Positions 25,660 to 34,822 of a stretch of 64,000 nucleotides of DNA are shown in pieces; within the stretch, counting starts at the first letter, position 1, and each line of letters starts with the position of its first letter. This stretch comes from Hamadaea sp013361475 (GTDB lineage Bacteria; Actinomycetota; Actinomycetes; Mycobacteriales; Micromonosporaceae): the NCBI RefSeq assembly GCF_040654195.1, contig NZ_JBFAHM010000009.1, positions 124,001 through 188,000 of the forward strand, read 5' to 3'. A program made the translations under genes and the position numbers. The notes beneath the pieces were generated by a model. That model was not told where the DNA came from. It did not search any database and was given only the letters and a program-made list of their open reading frames with translations.

Positions 25660-25886
25660 GGTCGCCGCGACATTCACCCTCCCTATGCGCAAAACCCAGC
25701 CTGAGCGCACACCCACGGCGAATGATCCCGAGAAACGGGCAGAAATCGCATACCGAGGGCACGCCACGGCAACTCCTGCGCCGACCCGCTCCGAAGGCCC
25801 GTCCACAACACCCTCCGCCGAAGATAAGCAAAAGGTGCCGCGCAGAACGGGGCCTTGGCGCATACCGAGGGCGAATGTCGCCGACC
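25660..25886. repeat. Degenerate 227-bp element with about 30-bp terminal inverted repeats
   Basis: The ends 25660-25690 and 25858-25886 are complementary at about 26 of 29 positions allowing a 2-base gap (shared core GACATTC.CCCTC..TATGCGC). Related direct copies of the GCGCAYACCNANGGCGAATG motif lie at 25705 and 25746. No transposase is present. It sits between the HNH gene and the next CDS and holds the HNH-tail remnant. Confidence 0.6.
25783..25827 (+). pseudogene. Remnant of a DUF222-HNH C-terminus
   Basis: Read in frame to the TAA at 25825, this codes for DPLRRPVHNTLRRR, nearly the same as the true C-terminus of the gene just upstream (DPQRRPVRNTLHRRC). Upstream of this the match fades into the repeat region. 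It is best explained as the end of a second, deleted family member or a partial tandem duplication. Confidence 0.7.
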
Positions 25887-25999
25887 GGCAGCGATCGCTG
25901 AAGACGAGAATGCGCGAAATTCCGCAAACACCCGCAATGCGGACTTATCGGATGGAAGGATCGAGGCGACTCATCGTCCACCGATCAGGAGGAAACCGC

Positions 26000-26446
26000 A
26001 TGCGACGTTTGCGGAGGACCGCCGCCATCGCCGCGACCGCCGTCCTGTCTGCGGCCGTCTTGTCCGCGGCCGGGTTGTTCGCGTACGCGAATCCCGCGGC
26101 CGCCGACGGCTACGGGTATGGCTGTGCGGGCCGGCTGGTGCACTCGTTCAGCCATTACGACACCCGTAACGGCGAGTTGGCCGCGCGCTCCTACGTCTAT
26201 TGGGACGGGACCGACACCTGCGCCCGGCTGGTGAAGGTGAAGTATCGCGGGGTGCCGACGACGTTGCACCTCGACATCTGCACGGCTTCGGGCGAGTGTG
26301 GCAACGATTGGGACCAGTATCGCTATGACGCCGTCGCCGCGGTCAACGGCGGCAGCTGTCTGAGCCTGGAGGTCGCCGGGTTCACCGCCGACGAGCAGGA
26401 GATCTACCACGATCGGCTGCCGGGTAGCGGCTTCGCCCACTGCTGA
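26000..26446 (+). CDS. Small secreted protein of unknown function
   Basis: 148 aa, with AGGAGGAAA before the ATG. A basic, Ala-rich signal peptide runs to about ANPAAA, leaving a mature domain of about 110 residues with six Cys (GYGCAGR, DTCARL, DICTASGECG, GSCLSL, AHC), probably disulfide-bonded, and many Tyr/Asp residues. It converges on the ArsR-type gene with a gap of 7 bases. No known domain recognised. Confidence 0.85.
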   Translation: MRRLRRTAAIAATAVLSAAVLSAAGLFAYANPAAADGYGYGCAGRLVHSFSHYDTRNGELAARSYVYWDGTDTCARLVKVKYRGVPTTLHLDICTASGECGNDWDQYRYDAVAAVNGGSCLSLEVAGFTADEQEIYHDRLPGSGFAHC

Positions 26447-26453
26447 CGCGTCG

Positions 26454-27431
26454 TCAGGCGACGCCCGCGGCCAGCAACGTGTCGGCTGCGGGCGTACGCA
26501 TGTTGAGCACCGCGTGACCGGCGCGGTGGGCGGTGATGAGACCGGCCGCTCGCAGTGCGCTGAGATGCTGGGATACGCCGCCGGCGGACATGCCGGTACG
26601 CCGAGCCAAGTCCGTTGTAGACAGTGGTGCGGCGAGTTCGACGAGTAGTTGGGCACGGCTGCGGCCGATGACGGCGGCGAGGGCGGCCGGGGCCGGGGCG
26701 GCGCTCTCCCACAGCGTGGCGATCCCCCGCGCCGGGTACGCCAACTGCGGGTTCTCCGGCGACGTGACGGTACGCACGGCGGGCCACACGAAGATCGCCG
26801 GGACGATGAGCAATCCGTTGCCGCTCAACGGGACTTCGGCGCCGCACATCTTGTGGGCGATGGACAACGTGTCGTCCTGCCAGCCGATGGCGTCGTGCAA
26901 ACCGTTGAGCAGGCCGACGGCGCCCTCCTCGGCCAGCAGCCGGGCCCGGTGGAAGACCTCCGCCTCCAGCAGCGCCTTCATCCGGGGCCAGTGCTCGGCC
27001 AAGGCGATGTCCCAGTAGGCCGTGATCTCGTCGGCCAGCCGCCGCAGACCCGTCGCCGGGTCGTCGTACAGCGCCTGGACTGCTGCGTTGCGGGGCCACT
27101 CGATCAGGTTCAGCTCTGTGCGTACGACTTCATGGGGCGTGGCGAGCACGACCTGAAGCTCCTCCGCCAGGCTGGGGGTCAGCGTGGCCGAGGGTGGGGT
27201 CAGGAAGTCGGGCATGTAGCGCGGACCGGGCGGGATGAGCGCGGACAGCAGGCTGCCGGGGCCGAGACCCGCCGCCCGGACGCGCGCGTGGACCTGGTCG
27301 ACCCACGGCCGCTGGACGGTGTAGTTCTCCGGAGCCTGCAGGACGTGATAGCTGGACGCGACCTCCCACAGGCACGACAGCGCGAACCGGATCCGGGCCA
27401 TGTCCCCGGTGGAGAACTCGAGCGTCAGCAT
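26454..27431 (-). CDS. ArsR-type regulator with DUF5937-like N-terminal domain
   Basis: 325 aa, with AGGAG 5 bases before the ATG. The last 80 residues form a winged helix-turn-helix: LLVELAAPLSTTDLARRTGM, SAGGVSQHLSALRAAGLI, then AGHAVLNMRT as the wing. The N-terminal 240 residues match the pattern of the DUF5937 domain often joined to this HTH in actinobacteria and presumably bind a ligand. It diverges from the MFS transporter gene across 71 bases, so it probably represses that gene and itself. Confidence 0.88.
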   Translation of the reverse strand: MLTLEFSTGDMARIRFALSCLWEVASSYHVLQAPENYTVQRPWVDQVHARVRAAGLGPGSLLSALIPPGPRYMPDFLTPPSATLTPSLAEELQVVLATPHEVVRTELNLIEWPRNAAVQALYDDPATGLRRLADEITAYWDIALAEHWPRMKALLEAEVFHRARLLAEEGAVGLLNGLHDAIGWQDDTLSIAHKMCGAEVPLSGNGLLIVPAIFVWPAVRTVTSPENPQLAYPARGIATLWESAAPAPAALAAVIGRSRAQLLVELAAPLSTTDLARRTGMSAGGVSQHLSALRAAGLITAHRAGHAVLNMRTPAADTLLAAGVA

Positions 27432-27502
27432 CCCAGCTCCTCAACATTCAGCTCGGGCTAAAACAGTACTCCGGACGGTGCGCGGGCCCGAGGCTTTCGA
27501 TC

Positions 27503-28696
27503 ATGGCTGTCAGCACCGTCACTGCCCCCCGAAGCAGTCTCTTCGGCGACCTGCCGCGCACATTCTGGATCGTGGCCGCCGGTACGCTCGCCAACCGGAT
27601 CGGCACCATGGTGGTGCCGTTCCTCGTGTTCTTCCTCGGCGCCAAGGGCGTCTCGACCTCCGCCACCGGCGCCATCGTGATCGCGCTCGGATTCGGCGGG
27701 GCCGCCGGTTCGGTCGCCGGCGGCTGGCTGGCCGATCGGATCGGTCCCCGCACCGCCCTCATCGTGGGGCTGGTCGCGGCTCCGGCGGCGCTGGGCGCGC
27801 TCTATGTCGCGCCGACGATCGCCCTGATGACGGCCGCGGCCGTCCTCGTCGGGGTCACCGGCAAGCTCTATCCCCCGGCGGCGAACGCGCTCGTCGCCGC
27901 CTCGGTGAGCGGCGAACGGCGTACGCGGGCCTTCAGCCTGATGCACTGGGTGTTCAACATCGGCACCGCCGGCGCGGCGACGACCGCCGGGTTCCTGGCC
28001 GCCCACGGGTACGCGCTGCTGTTCGCCATCGACGCGGTGACGTGCCTCATCTTCGCGGTCATCGCCGCGATGCTCCTCCCACGGGTGGCGAGGGTCCGGC
28101 GTGCCGGCGAGAAAGGGGGCTACGGCGTGCTGTTCGCCGACCGGCTCATGCTGGTCTTCATCGCGCTCGACCTGGCCCAGGAGATCGTCTACAGCCTCAC
28201 CGAGTACGCCATCCCGCTCTCGATCCGGCTGGACGGGCTGAGCCCGGCCGTCTTCGGCGCGGTCGCCGTCGTCAACGCGATCCTGGTCGTGCTGCTCCAA
28301 CCGGTGCTCTACCCGTGGCTGGCCCGGTTCGGGCGGCTGCACGTACTCGGCTGGTCGTGGGCCCTCGTCGGAGTCGGCATCGGCACGACCGGCCTGGTCC
28401 ACACACCCGCCGGGTACGCCCTCAGCGCCGTGATCTGGTCGATCGGCGAGGTCGCCGCGGGCATCGTCGCCGGTGGCATCGCCGCCGACCTGGCACCGGC
28501 GCACGCCCAAGGGCGCTATCAGGGCGCGATGATCTGGGCCGGATCGCTGGCGCGGCTCGCCGGGCCCGTGCTGACCACCTTCCTGTTCGCGTACGCCGGA
28601 CGGGGTGCGGTGTGGTGGACCGCCGCCCTCACCGGCGTGGCCGGGTTGGTGGTGCTCGTCCGGCTCATGCCCGCGCTACAGGCTCGGCTCTCCTGA
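27503..28696 (+). CDS. MFS transporter
   Basis: 397 aa with about 12 hydrophobic helices. The loop after helix 2 holds GGWLADRIGPRTALI, the MFS motif A (GxLaDrxGxRxxL). This sub-type resembles drug or metabolite exporters. It is transcribed divergently from the DUF5937/ArsR regulator, the likely controller. Downstream lies palindrome family B, copy 1. Confidence 0.92.
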   Translation: MAVSTVTAPRSSLFGDLPRTFWIVAAGTLANRIGTMVVPFLVFFLGAKGVSTSATGAIVIALGFGGAAGSVAGGWLADRIGPRTALIVGLVAAPAALGALYVAPTIALMTAAAVLVGVTGKLYPPAANALVAASVSGERRTRAFSLMHWVFNIGTAGAATTAGFLAAHGYALLFAIDAVTCLIFAVIAAMLLPRVARVRRAGEKGGYGVLFADRLMLVFIALDLAQEIVYSLTEYAIPLSIRLDGLSPAVFGAVAVVNAILVVLLQPVLYPWLARFGRLHVLGWSWALVGVGIGTTGLVHTPAGYALSAVIWSIGEVAAGIVAGGIAADLAPAHAQGRYQGAMIWAGSLARLAGPVLTTFLFAYAGRGAVWWTAALTGVAGLVVLVRLMPALQARLS

Positions 28697-28720
28697 GTCA
28701 TCCCCCACTGAGCGCTCGTC

Positions 28721-28787
28721 GGCGCTGGATCAGCGTTCCGGGTCGAATCTTGGACCATGATTCGACCGAGATCCCTGATCCGGCGCC
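28721..28787. repeat. Palindrome family B, copy 1
   Basis: Arms 28721-28748 and 28760-28787 pair at 23 of 28 positions around an 11-nt loop. Shared core with copy 2: GCTGGATCAG and GGTCGAAT. It lies between the convergent MFS and Rieske-oxidoreductase genes. Confidence 0.9.
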
Positions 28788-28832
28788 CCACGCGGCAGCG
28801 CCCCGCGCGGCAGCGCCCCACGCAAGCGACCG

Positions 28833-30359
28833 TCAGGAGACGTCGCGCGACTCCAGCGCGTTCTTCGCCGGTCCGTGCAGGACGTTGCCGTCCACGTCGA
28901 ACCGCGACCCGTGACAGGGGCAGTCCCACGTACGCTCGGCGTCGTTGAACCCGACGGTGCAGCCGAGGTGGGTGCAGGTGGCGGTGACGGCGTGCACCTT
29001 GCCGTCGTCGTCCCGGTAGACCGCGCACCGCTGGCCGTTGACCCGCATCACCGCGCCTTGCCCCGGCGCGACGTCGGCCACACCGTCCACGTGGGACGCA
29101 CGTAGCCGGCCCGCGACGAACTCCTTCGCCACGAATGCCGAGTTCTTGACGAAGGACGGCGCCTCCGTGAGCAGGTGCACGCGCTTCGGCGTGTAGAAGT
29201 CGGCCCAGGGCGGCCGCGAGGAGCCGGTGATGAGCGCGGTGAGCAGCCTCGAAGCCATGACGCCGTTGCTCATCCCCCAGCCGCCGAACCCGCCCGCGAC
29301 CCACGTGTGCTCCGAGCCGAGGTGCAGCGGCCCGACGAACGGCACCCCGTCCGTACTGACGTTGTCCTGGGCGGCCCAGTGATAGGTGATCTCCTCGACG
29401 TCGAACACCCGGCGCGTCCAGCCGACGAGTCGCCACAGCCGGTCACTCACGCCGGGACTGCCCAGCGCGAACTTCTCCCCCGTCACGATCACCAGCCGCC
29501 GGCCGTCGCCCAGCGGGGCGGTGCGTACCGAGCGGGTGTCGTCCTCGGGGGTGATGAACATGCCGTTCGGGTCGTCGCTCTCCGGGATCACGCCGGCCAC
29601 GACCAGCTCGCGGTGCGGGATGAGGCGCGTCATCAGCAGGCCGCGGTCGAACACCGGGTAGTGGGTGGCCACGACCACGTCCCGCGCGGTCACCGTGTGG
29701 CCGTTCTCCGTGGTCACGCGGCAGGTGCGACCCTCCTCCAGGCTCATCACCCGGGTACGCTCAAAGATCAGCCCGCCGTGGGCGACGAGGTCGGCGGCGA
29801 GCCCGAGCAGGTATTTGCGGGGATGGAACTGGGCCTGCCCGTCCACCCGGACGGCGCCCGCGATCGGGAACGGCAGGGTGCCGGCGGTGACGAACTGGGC
29901 CGGCAGACCGGCGTCGAGGGCCGCCTCGGCTTCCGCCCGGACGCTGTCGACCCCGTCTTCCTCGGTCACATAGGTGTACGCCGGACGCGTCTCCAGATCG
30001 CAGTCGATCCCGAGGTCGGCGGCGATCTCGTGGACGCGGCCGATCGCGTCCTGCTGCGAGGTCGCGTACAGGCGGGCCGCTTCGGGGCCGAGGTTGACGG
30101 TCAGCCGGCGATAGATCAGCGTATGCAGTGAGGTGAGCTTGGCGGTGGTGTAGCCGGTGGTGTTGGCGACGATCCGGTCGGCCTCGAGCACGGCGACCGA
30201 GCGGCCGGCTTTGGCCAGCTCCCAGGCCGTGCTGACGCCGACGATGCCGGCACCCACCACGGCGACGTCGACCTGGATGTCTTCGGTGAGTTCGGGGTAA
30301 CCGGTCGCCTCGGTGGAGTCCATCCAGTACGACTCGGCCCGGCCGGGCATGACGGTCAT
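28833..30359 (-). CDS. FAD-dependent oxidoreductase with C-terminal Rieske domain
   Basis: 508 aa from the ATG at 30359 (a second ATG 9 bases later is possible). The DAO-type FAD domain begins with VAVVGAGIVGVSTAWELA, and the C-terminal 90 residues form a Rieske 2Fe-2S domain with CTHLGC and CPCHGSRFD ligand pairs. This two-domain layout occurs in bacterial oxidoreductases of unknown substrate. GGFGGWGMSNGV near residue 390 is the second FAD contact region. It is followed on the same strand by palindrome family B copy 1. The reaction is not known. Confidence 0.92.
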   Translation of the reverse strand: MTVMPGRAESYWMDSTEATGYPELTEDIQVDVAVVGAGIVGVSTAWELAKAGRSVAVLEADRIVANTTGYTTAKLTSLHTLIYRRLTVNLGPEAARLYATSQQDAIGRVHEIAADLGIDCDLETRPAYTYVTEEDGVDSVRAEAEAALDAGLPAQFVTAGTLPFPIAGAVRVDGQAQFHPRKYLLGLAADLVAHGGLIFERTRVMSLEEGRTCRVTTENGHTVTARDVVVATHYPVFDRGLLMTRLIPHRELVVAGVIPESDDPNGMFITPEDDTRSVRTAPLGDGRRLVIVTGEKFALGSPGVSDRLWRLVGWTRRVFDVEEITYHWAAQDNVSTDGVPFVGPLHLGSEHTWVAGGFGGWGMSNGVMASRLLTALITGSSRPPWADFYTPKRVHLLTEAPSFVKNSAFVAKEFVAGRLRASHVDGVADVAPGQGAVMRVNGQRCAVYRDDDGKVHAVTATCTHLGCTVGFNDAERTWDCPCHGSRFDVDGNVLHGPAKNALESRDVS

Positions 30360-30388
30360 GTCCCGGCCGGTACCCCGATCCGGGTCGC

Positions 30389-31255
30389 TTATTCCTTGAG
30401 GTCGGCGCAGCTCGCCTCGTCCGGCAGCAGCGGCCGGAAGGCCACCGACCAGCGCTTGCCGCCCGAGGTCCACGGGGTCGCCGTGTTGGCCTTCGCCGCC
30501 GCGTCGAGGACAGCCGTCAGCTGAGCACCGGTGACCGTCACGCAGCCGAGGTCGAAGCCCGGCCGGACCGGGTCGCCCGGCAGCGCCGGCCCTGGCCAGG
30601 CGACCTCGGGCTGCTGGCCGACGCCGCTGGAATCGGCGTTCCACGGCCGGGAGACGGCGGCGAGACCGGCCGGCTCATAGGGCTTCGATTCCGAGACGGC
30701 GCCCGCGCCGAGCGTCTTCGGCAGGTCGGTCACCTGATCCAGGTACGCCTTGAGCTTCGCCCGCGCCTGGATCTGGGCGTCGGTCAGGCCGCTGCCGTTC
30801 GCCTCGCCGAGGGCGTACACCTGGCTGGTCTTGAGACCGGAGGTGGTGAGCACCGAGAACTTCGTGTCCGGCGCGTCGGTCACCCCGGGCTGCCCGTAGT
30901 CGGCGGTCGCCCCGACCCCGGCGTCGACGCCGAGCTTCACCAGCTTGTCCACATCGGCCACCGAGATCCGCTGCACCTGAACGTTCGGCAACGCCGGTCC
31001 GGGATAGATCGCGATCACCGGTCCCTCGGTCACCACCCGGCCGTCGCCGTACACGCTGACCAAGGGCAGCCGCGTGACGAGCATGTCGGGCGAGACGAAC
31101 CCGCCGACATAGGAGACTTGGACGACGGCCGCGTCAGCGGCGTAGGACCCCGTGGAGCCGGTGTCGCCGGGCGTGCCGGAGTCGGCCTTCGCGCAGGCGG
31201 CGCCCGTCAGGAGCACCGCTGCGAGCAGCGGAAGGAGCAAGCGAGTTCCGTTCAT
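30389..31255 (-). CDS. Putative lipoprotein
   Basis: 288 aa. The signal peptide ends in a lipobox, LLTGAAC, so it should be anchored outside the membrane. The rest is soluble and rich in Val, Ala and Pro, with two later Cys (GFDLGCVTV, EASCADL) that could pair. It lies between the Nei gene (13 bases upstream) and the Rieske oxidoreductase (29 bases downstream), all on the same strand, so a three-gene transcript is possible. Family not recognised. Confidence 0.85.
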   Translation of the reverse strand: MNGTRLLLPLLAAVLLTGAACAKADSGTPGDTGSTGSYAADAAVVQVSYVGGFVSPDMLVTRLPLVSVYGDGRVVTEGPVIAIYPGPALPNVQVQRISVADVDKLVKLGVDAGVGATADYGQPGVTDAPDTKFSVLTTSGLKTSQVYALGEANGSGLTDAQIQARAKLKAYLDQVTDLPKTLGAGAVSESKPYEPAGLAAVSRPWNADSSGVGQQPEVAWPGPALPGDPVRPGFDLGCVTVTGAQLTAVLDAAAKANTATPWTSGGKRWSVAFRPLLPDEASCADLKE

Positions 31256-31268
31256 GAGCCTGGGACGG

Positions 31269-32090
31269 TCAAGACCCGGCGACGGTTCCCGCCTGACAGC
31301 GCGGACACCAGTACGAGTTGCGCGCGGCGAGCGTGCCGCGGCGGATCTCCGTCCCGCACAGCAAGCAGGGCTGACCAGCCCGACGATAGACGTAGACCTC
31401 GCCGCCGTGGCGGTCGACACGCGGCGCCCGGCCCATCGCCTCCGGCAGGTGACTGGCCTGAACTGTGTCGATCCGGCCCCGGCGGACGCCTTCGCGCATG
31501 AGCTCCTGAAGATCCTTCCAGAGCATCGCCCACTCGTCCGGCGTGATCCGCGTACCGGGGCGGGTCGGTTCGATTCCCGCCCGGAAGAGCACCTCGCAGG
31601 CGTACACGAGGCCGCAGCCGGCGACGATCTTCTGATCCATCAGCAGCGTCGCGACCGCGAGCGAACTGCGCTTGATCCGGGCGTACGCCGCCGCCGGGTC
31701 GGCATCCTCGCGCAGCGGATCAGCGCCCAACCGTGCCTTGAGCGCCTCGACCTCGGGCGGATCGAGGAGTTCACAGGCGGCCGGTCCCCGCAGATCGAGC
31801 CAGTACGCGGCGGACTCCAGCCGCAGGCGTACCTGCCCGACGGGCTCCGGCGCGACGCCTTCGCCGTCGCTGAAGACGCCGTACAAGCCGAGGTGCACAT
31901 GCAAGGTATGCCCGGCATAGTGATGCAGCAGATGCTTCCCGTACGCCTCCGTCCGGCGCAGGACGCTCCCCGAGATCAGCTCGGCGCCCGCCGCGAACCG
32001 TCCCTGCGGGCTGCTCACCCGGACCGGCCGCCCACCGAACAACTCCGCGTGCCGGGCGGCAAGCCGGTGAATCGTATGACCTTCAGGCAC
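31269..32090 (-). CDS. nei: Fpg/Nei-family DNA glycosylase
   Basis: 273 aa. MPEGHT gives the catalytic Pro2 and Glu3 and places it in the Nei (endonuclease VIII) branch rather than Fpg. A helix-two-turn-helix region follows (LLMDQKIVAGCGLVYACEVLF), and the C-terminus has a zinc finger, CLLCG at about 242 and CPRC at 262-265. It excises oxidised pyrimidines and cleaves the abasic strand. Palindrome A copy 2 sits 52 bases upstream of its start. Confidence 0.94.
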   Translation of the reverse strand: MPEGHTIHRLAARHAELFGGRPVRVSSPQGRFAAGAELISGSVLRRTEAYGKHLLHHYAGHTLHVHLGLYGVFSDGEGVAPEPVGQVRLRLESAAYWLDLRGPAACELLDPPEVEALKARLGADPLREDADPAAAYARIKRSSLAVATLLMDQKIVAGCGLVYACEVLFRAGIEPTRPGTRITPDEWAMLWKDLQELMREGVRRGRIDTVQASHLPEAMGRAPRVDRHGGEVYVYRRAGQPCLLCGTEIRRGTLAARNSYWCPRCQAGTVAGS

Positions 32091-32141
32091 CCCGCGACGC
32101 TACTACACACCCTGCCATCGCCCGCCCACGATCACCCGCCC

Positions 32142-32216
32142 ATGATCGTTGCGTCAGCCATGCTGCTTCGCGCGGCGAAATGCCCGTTGATACAGCATGG
32201 CTGACGCGATGATCAC
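32142..32216. repeat. Dispersed palindrome family A, copy 2
   Basis: Arms of 24 bp (21 matches) start at 32142 and end at 32216, with the core GCGTCAGCCATGCTG perfect in both arms. The loop holds CTTCGCGCGGCGAAATG. It lies between the end of the MBL gene and the start of nei, both leftward. Confidence 0.93.
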
Positions 32217-32259
32217 GCCGGGCGGAAGGTGAGCCGGGCGGGTGATCACGGCGGAGGGA

Positions 32260-33030
32260 TCACGCCGGGCGGGGAGCGAGGCGCAGGAAGGGTTCGGACA
32301 GGTGCGGGGTGGCGAGGATCCCGGCGTCGCCGAGCCTGCCCAAGGCGGCCACCCGGGACTCACGCGCCAACGCCGGGTCCATCTCGTGGGCGTACTCGAT
32401 GGTCGGGTGGAGGAGCTGGAGCGCGTGGACCAGCAGGTCACCGGTGACCAGGAGCTGGTCGGAGACCAGCACGGACTGGTGACCGGGCGTGTGCCCCGGC
32501 GTGGCGACGATCTCGATGCCGGGCGCGAGCCGGGCGTCGCCGTCGAGCAGGTCGAGCTGGCCCGCGGCGGTGAGCTGGGCGGCGAAGGCGAAGCGGGGGA
32601 AGTCGGCGGTCTGCAGCAGGTAGCGCGCGTTGCGGAAGTACGGCGTGCCCGCGGTGACCGCCCACCCGATGTGGTCGGTGTGCACGTGGGTGAGCACGAC
32701 GGTCTCGACGTCGTCCCGCTCGATGCCCGCCGCCGCCAGCTCTTCGGGGAGCCGTCCGGGAACGGGCGCCCAGGACGCCGAAGGTGCGTCGGCCGGGCCG
32801 ATTCCGGCGTCGACGAGGACCACGCGTCCGTTCGGGCGGCGCAGTGCGAAGCACCGGAACCGCAGCAGCCACTCCCCTTCCGCGCTACGCGCGCCGGGGT
32901 CGAAGGCGTCGGCCGCCGCCCACTGGTCGGGCGTCGCGGTGAAGACCTCCTCGCGCGGCGAGAAGAACGGTCCGGACCCGTCCTCGAGCATGATGATCTC
33001 GATGTCACCCAGCGTCATCGTCGGCGGCAT
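32260..33030 (-). CDS. Metallo-beta-lactamase-fold hydrolase
   Basis: 256 aa. The metal-binding signature is THVHTDHIGW, with later ligands in TPGHTPGHQSV and GDLLVH and a late His in ATPHLSEP. The fold family includes lactonases (quorum-quenching), glyoxalases and sulfatases; the spacing resembles the AHL-lactonase-like group, but the substrate is not known. The ATG at 33030 was taken; another lies at 33018. It diverges from the small gene at 33086. Confidence 0.9.
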   Translation of the reverse strand: MPPTMTLGDIEIIMLEDGSGPFFSPREEVFTATPDQWAAADAFDPGARSAEGEWLLRFRCFALRRPNGRVVLVDAGIGPADAPSASWAPVPGRLPEELAAAGIERDDVETVVLTHVHTDHIGWAVTAGTPYFRNARYLLQTADFPRFAFAAQLTAAGQLDLLDGDARLAPGIEIVATPGHTPGHQSVLVSDQLLVTGDLLVHALQLLHPTIEYAHEMDPALARESRVAALGRLGDAGILATPHLSEPFLRLAPRPA

Positions 33031-33085
33031 CGGACGATCATGCCATTCCCGCGCGGATGCCGCGTAGCCGTGGGACGGTGAGGGC

Positions 33086-33310
33086 ATGACCGTCGAAGAG
33101 ATCGGCCACCTGCACCGGGCCCGGCAGGCTGCGAAGGAGTCGGCCAAGGCCGCCCGGCAGCTCGCGGACTTCCTGGAGAACGCCTCCGCGGTGCCGGACA
33201 CGGCTCAGCTCGCCGAGTTCGTCACGCTCCTCGCGCGGGAGGAGGCCAGCCGCGCCGAACGCGACGAGGCCTGCGCGTCGGCCGGATACCTCGCGCCCAG
33301 CGTCGAATAG
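33086..33310 (+). CDS. Small hypothetical protein, helical
   Basis: 74 aa, with GGTGAGG before the ATG. It is charged and alpha-helical (HLHRARQAAKESAKAARQLADFLE), with no Cys pair, signal or membrane segment. It diverges from the MBL gene over 55 bases. No family recognised; the ribosome site and codon pattern make it a likely gene. Confidence 0.65.
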   Translation: MTVEEIGHLHRARQAAKESAKAARQLADFLENASAVPDTAQLAEFVTLLAREEASRAERDEACASAGYLAPSVE

Positions 33311-33383
33311 CCGACGCCGAACAGCCCGCGCCGCACAGGCCGGCATCGAGCAACCCTGGCTCAAGCAGCCCAGCGTCGAATCA

Positions 33384-34529
33384 TCAGGTCGCTCGCCGCA
33401 CCGCCCACGTGGTCACCACTGCCAGCGCCGCGGTGATCGTGGCCATCAGCGGCACCGCCACCGGCGTCCAGGCCATCGCGACGACCAGCACCGCGGCCAC
33501 CGGCGAGGCCACGACCGCGGGTCCGCGCAACAGCGGGCACACGTGCAACCACCAGACCGCGATCAACCAGACAGCGAGGGGTACGCCGACCGCCAATCCC
33601 TTCTGCAGGTCGCTGACGTGGGCGTGCCCGCCGAGCGCGTCGACGGACAGGGACAGACCGGCGCCGATGGCGGCGGTGGAGGCGAAGATGAAATAGTGGC
33701 CGTAGCCCCACACGATCGCCGTCCGCAGCGAGCGGAGCATCCGCTGGGCGGTCTGGTCGAAGTAGAGCCACCAGAGGCTGAAGACGAGCAGCAGTCCGCT
33801 TCCGGCCAGCACGAGGAGTTCGGCGTCGACGCCGTGGCTTTCGTCGGCGGCGGTCTGCACCGCGATCGTGGCGGCGAGGACGGCTTCACCGAGCACGATC
33901 AGCGTGAACAGCCCGTACCGCTCGGCGATGTGCCGGGGATGCCAGGTGGTCATCCGCGCCCGCTCGGCCCACACCGGCACGAGCAGTTCGGCGACGATCA
34001 GGCCGAGCCCGACATACACGTACGCCGGTTGGTCGAGGAAGAGGCGAGCCACCCAACCGGCCTGCACCAGGGTCACGCCGACGGCGTACCGGGTCGCCGT
34101 CGTCCGCCGTTCCGGGTCGGCCTTGGCCGCCCGCAACCACTGCGTGACCATGGCGAGCCGCATGATCACGTAGCCGAGGGTGATGACCAGATAGTCCCCG
34201 TCGTACGCCCGGGGAACACCGGCGGCCAGCGTCAGCGCGCCGGCGATCTGCACCAGGGTGAGCAGGCGATACGGGTCGTCGTCGGTGTCGTAGGCGGAGG
34301 CGAACCAGGTGAAGTTCATCCAGGCCCACCAGATCGCGAAGAAGACGAAGAGGTAGTTGCCGACGGCGTGGACGACGTGCCAGTCGACCAGGTCGTGGTG
34401 CAGCACCGCGGCGGCTTGGGCGACGGCGACCACGAAACAGAGGTCGAAGAAGAGTTCGAGCGGCGTGGCGGCCCGATGCGCCTCGTCGGCGCTCCGGGCC
34501 GTCATCGGGCGTCGGAAGATCACGCGCAC
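33384..34529 (-). CDS. Low temperature requirement protein A (LtrA) family membrane protein
   Basis: 381 aa, or 373 aa if the ATG at 34505 is used; the family usually begins close to that Met. The motif RAATPLELFFDLCFVVAVAQ and the Trp-rich IWWAWMNFTWFASAYDTDD are LtrA hallmarks, followed by a string of about ten membrane helices and GEAVLA. The molecular function is unknown; the family was named from cold-sensitive Listeria mutants. It is not clearly part of an operon. Confidence 0.92.
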   Translation of the reverse strand: MRVIFRRPMTARSADEAHRAATPLELFFDLCFVVAVAQAAAVLHHDLVDWHVVHAVGNYLFVFFAIWWAWMNFTWFASAYDTDDDPYRLLTLVQIAGALTLAAGVPRAYDGDYLVITLGYVIMRLAMVTQWLRAAKADPERRTTATRYAVGVTLVQAGWVARLFLDQPAYVYVGLGLIVAELLVPVWAERARMTTWHPRHIAERYGLFTLIVLGEAVLAATIAVQTAADESHGVDAELLVLAGSGLLLVFSLWWLYFDQTAQRMLRSLRTAIVWGYGHYFIFASTAAIGAGLSLSVDALGGHAHVSDLQKGLAVGVPLAVWLIAVWWLHVCPLLRGPAVVASPVAAVLVVAMAWTPVAVPLMATITAALAVVTTWAVRRAT

Positions 34530-34585
34530 ATCATCGCGCGTGGGTGTTTCGCGTTAGCGGCAGACCGCCGGGCCTAGCCTTCGCT

Positions 34586-34690
34586 TCAGCGGGAGACCGG
34601 GTACCAGCGCTGGCCGTCCCGGCTGTCGGCCGTCCAGCCGGCGAGCCCGGCGATGGTGACGACGACCGTCGTGATCAGGACGAACAACAT
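34586..34690 (-). CDS. Possible 34-residue membrane peptide
   Basis: The ATG at 34690 would give MLFVLITTVVVTIAGLAGW, one membrane helix, followed by a polar tail ending DGQRWYPVSR. The pattern of helix plus short Arg/Trp tail is plausible for a small actinobacterial membrane protein, but no ribosome site is clear. It lies alone in the 293-base gap between LtrA and the DJ-1/AraC gene. Confidence 0.35.
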   Translation of the reverse strand: MLFVLITTVVVTIAGLAGWTADSRDGQRWYPVSR

Positions 34691-34822
34691 GGCGAAAACC
34701 GTCCATTCGGTGAGGTGGGAACCCTTGTGAGAACAATTCTCCCGCCTCGATGCTTCCCCAAACAGTGGCCGGATCGCCCATCGACCTCGAAATCCTGCCA
34801 GGATCGCGGTAGCCTGGGTCAC

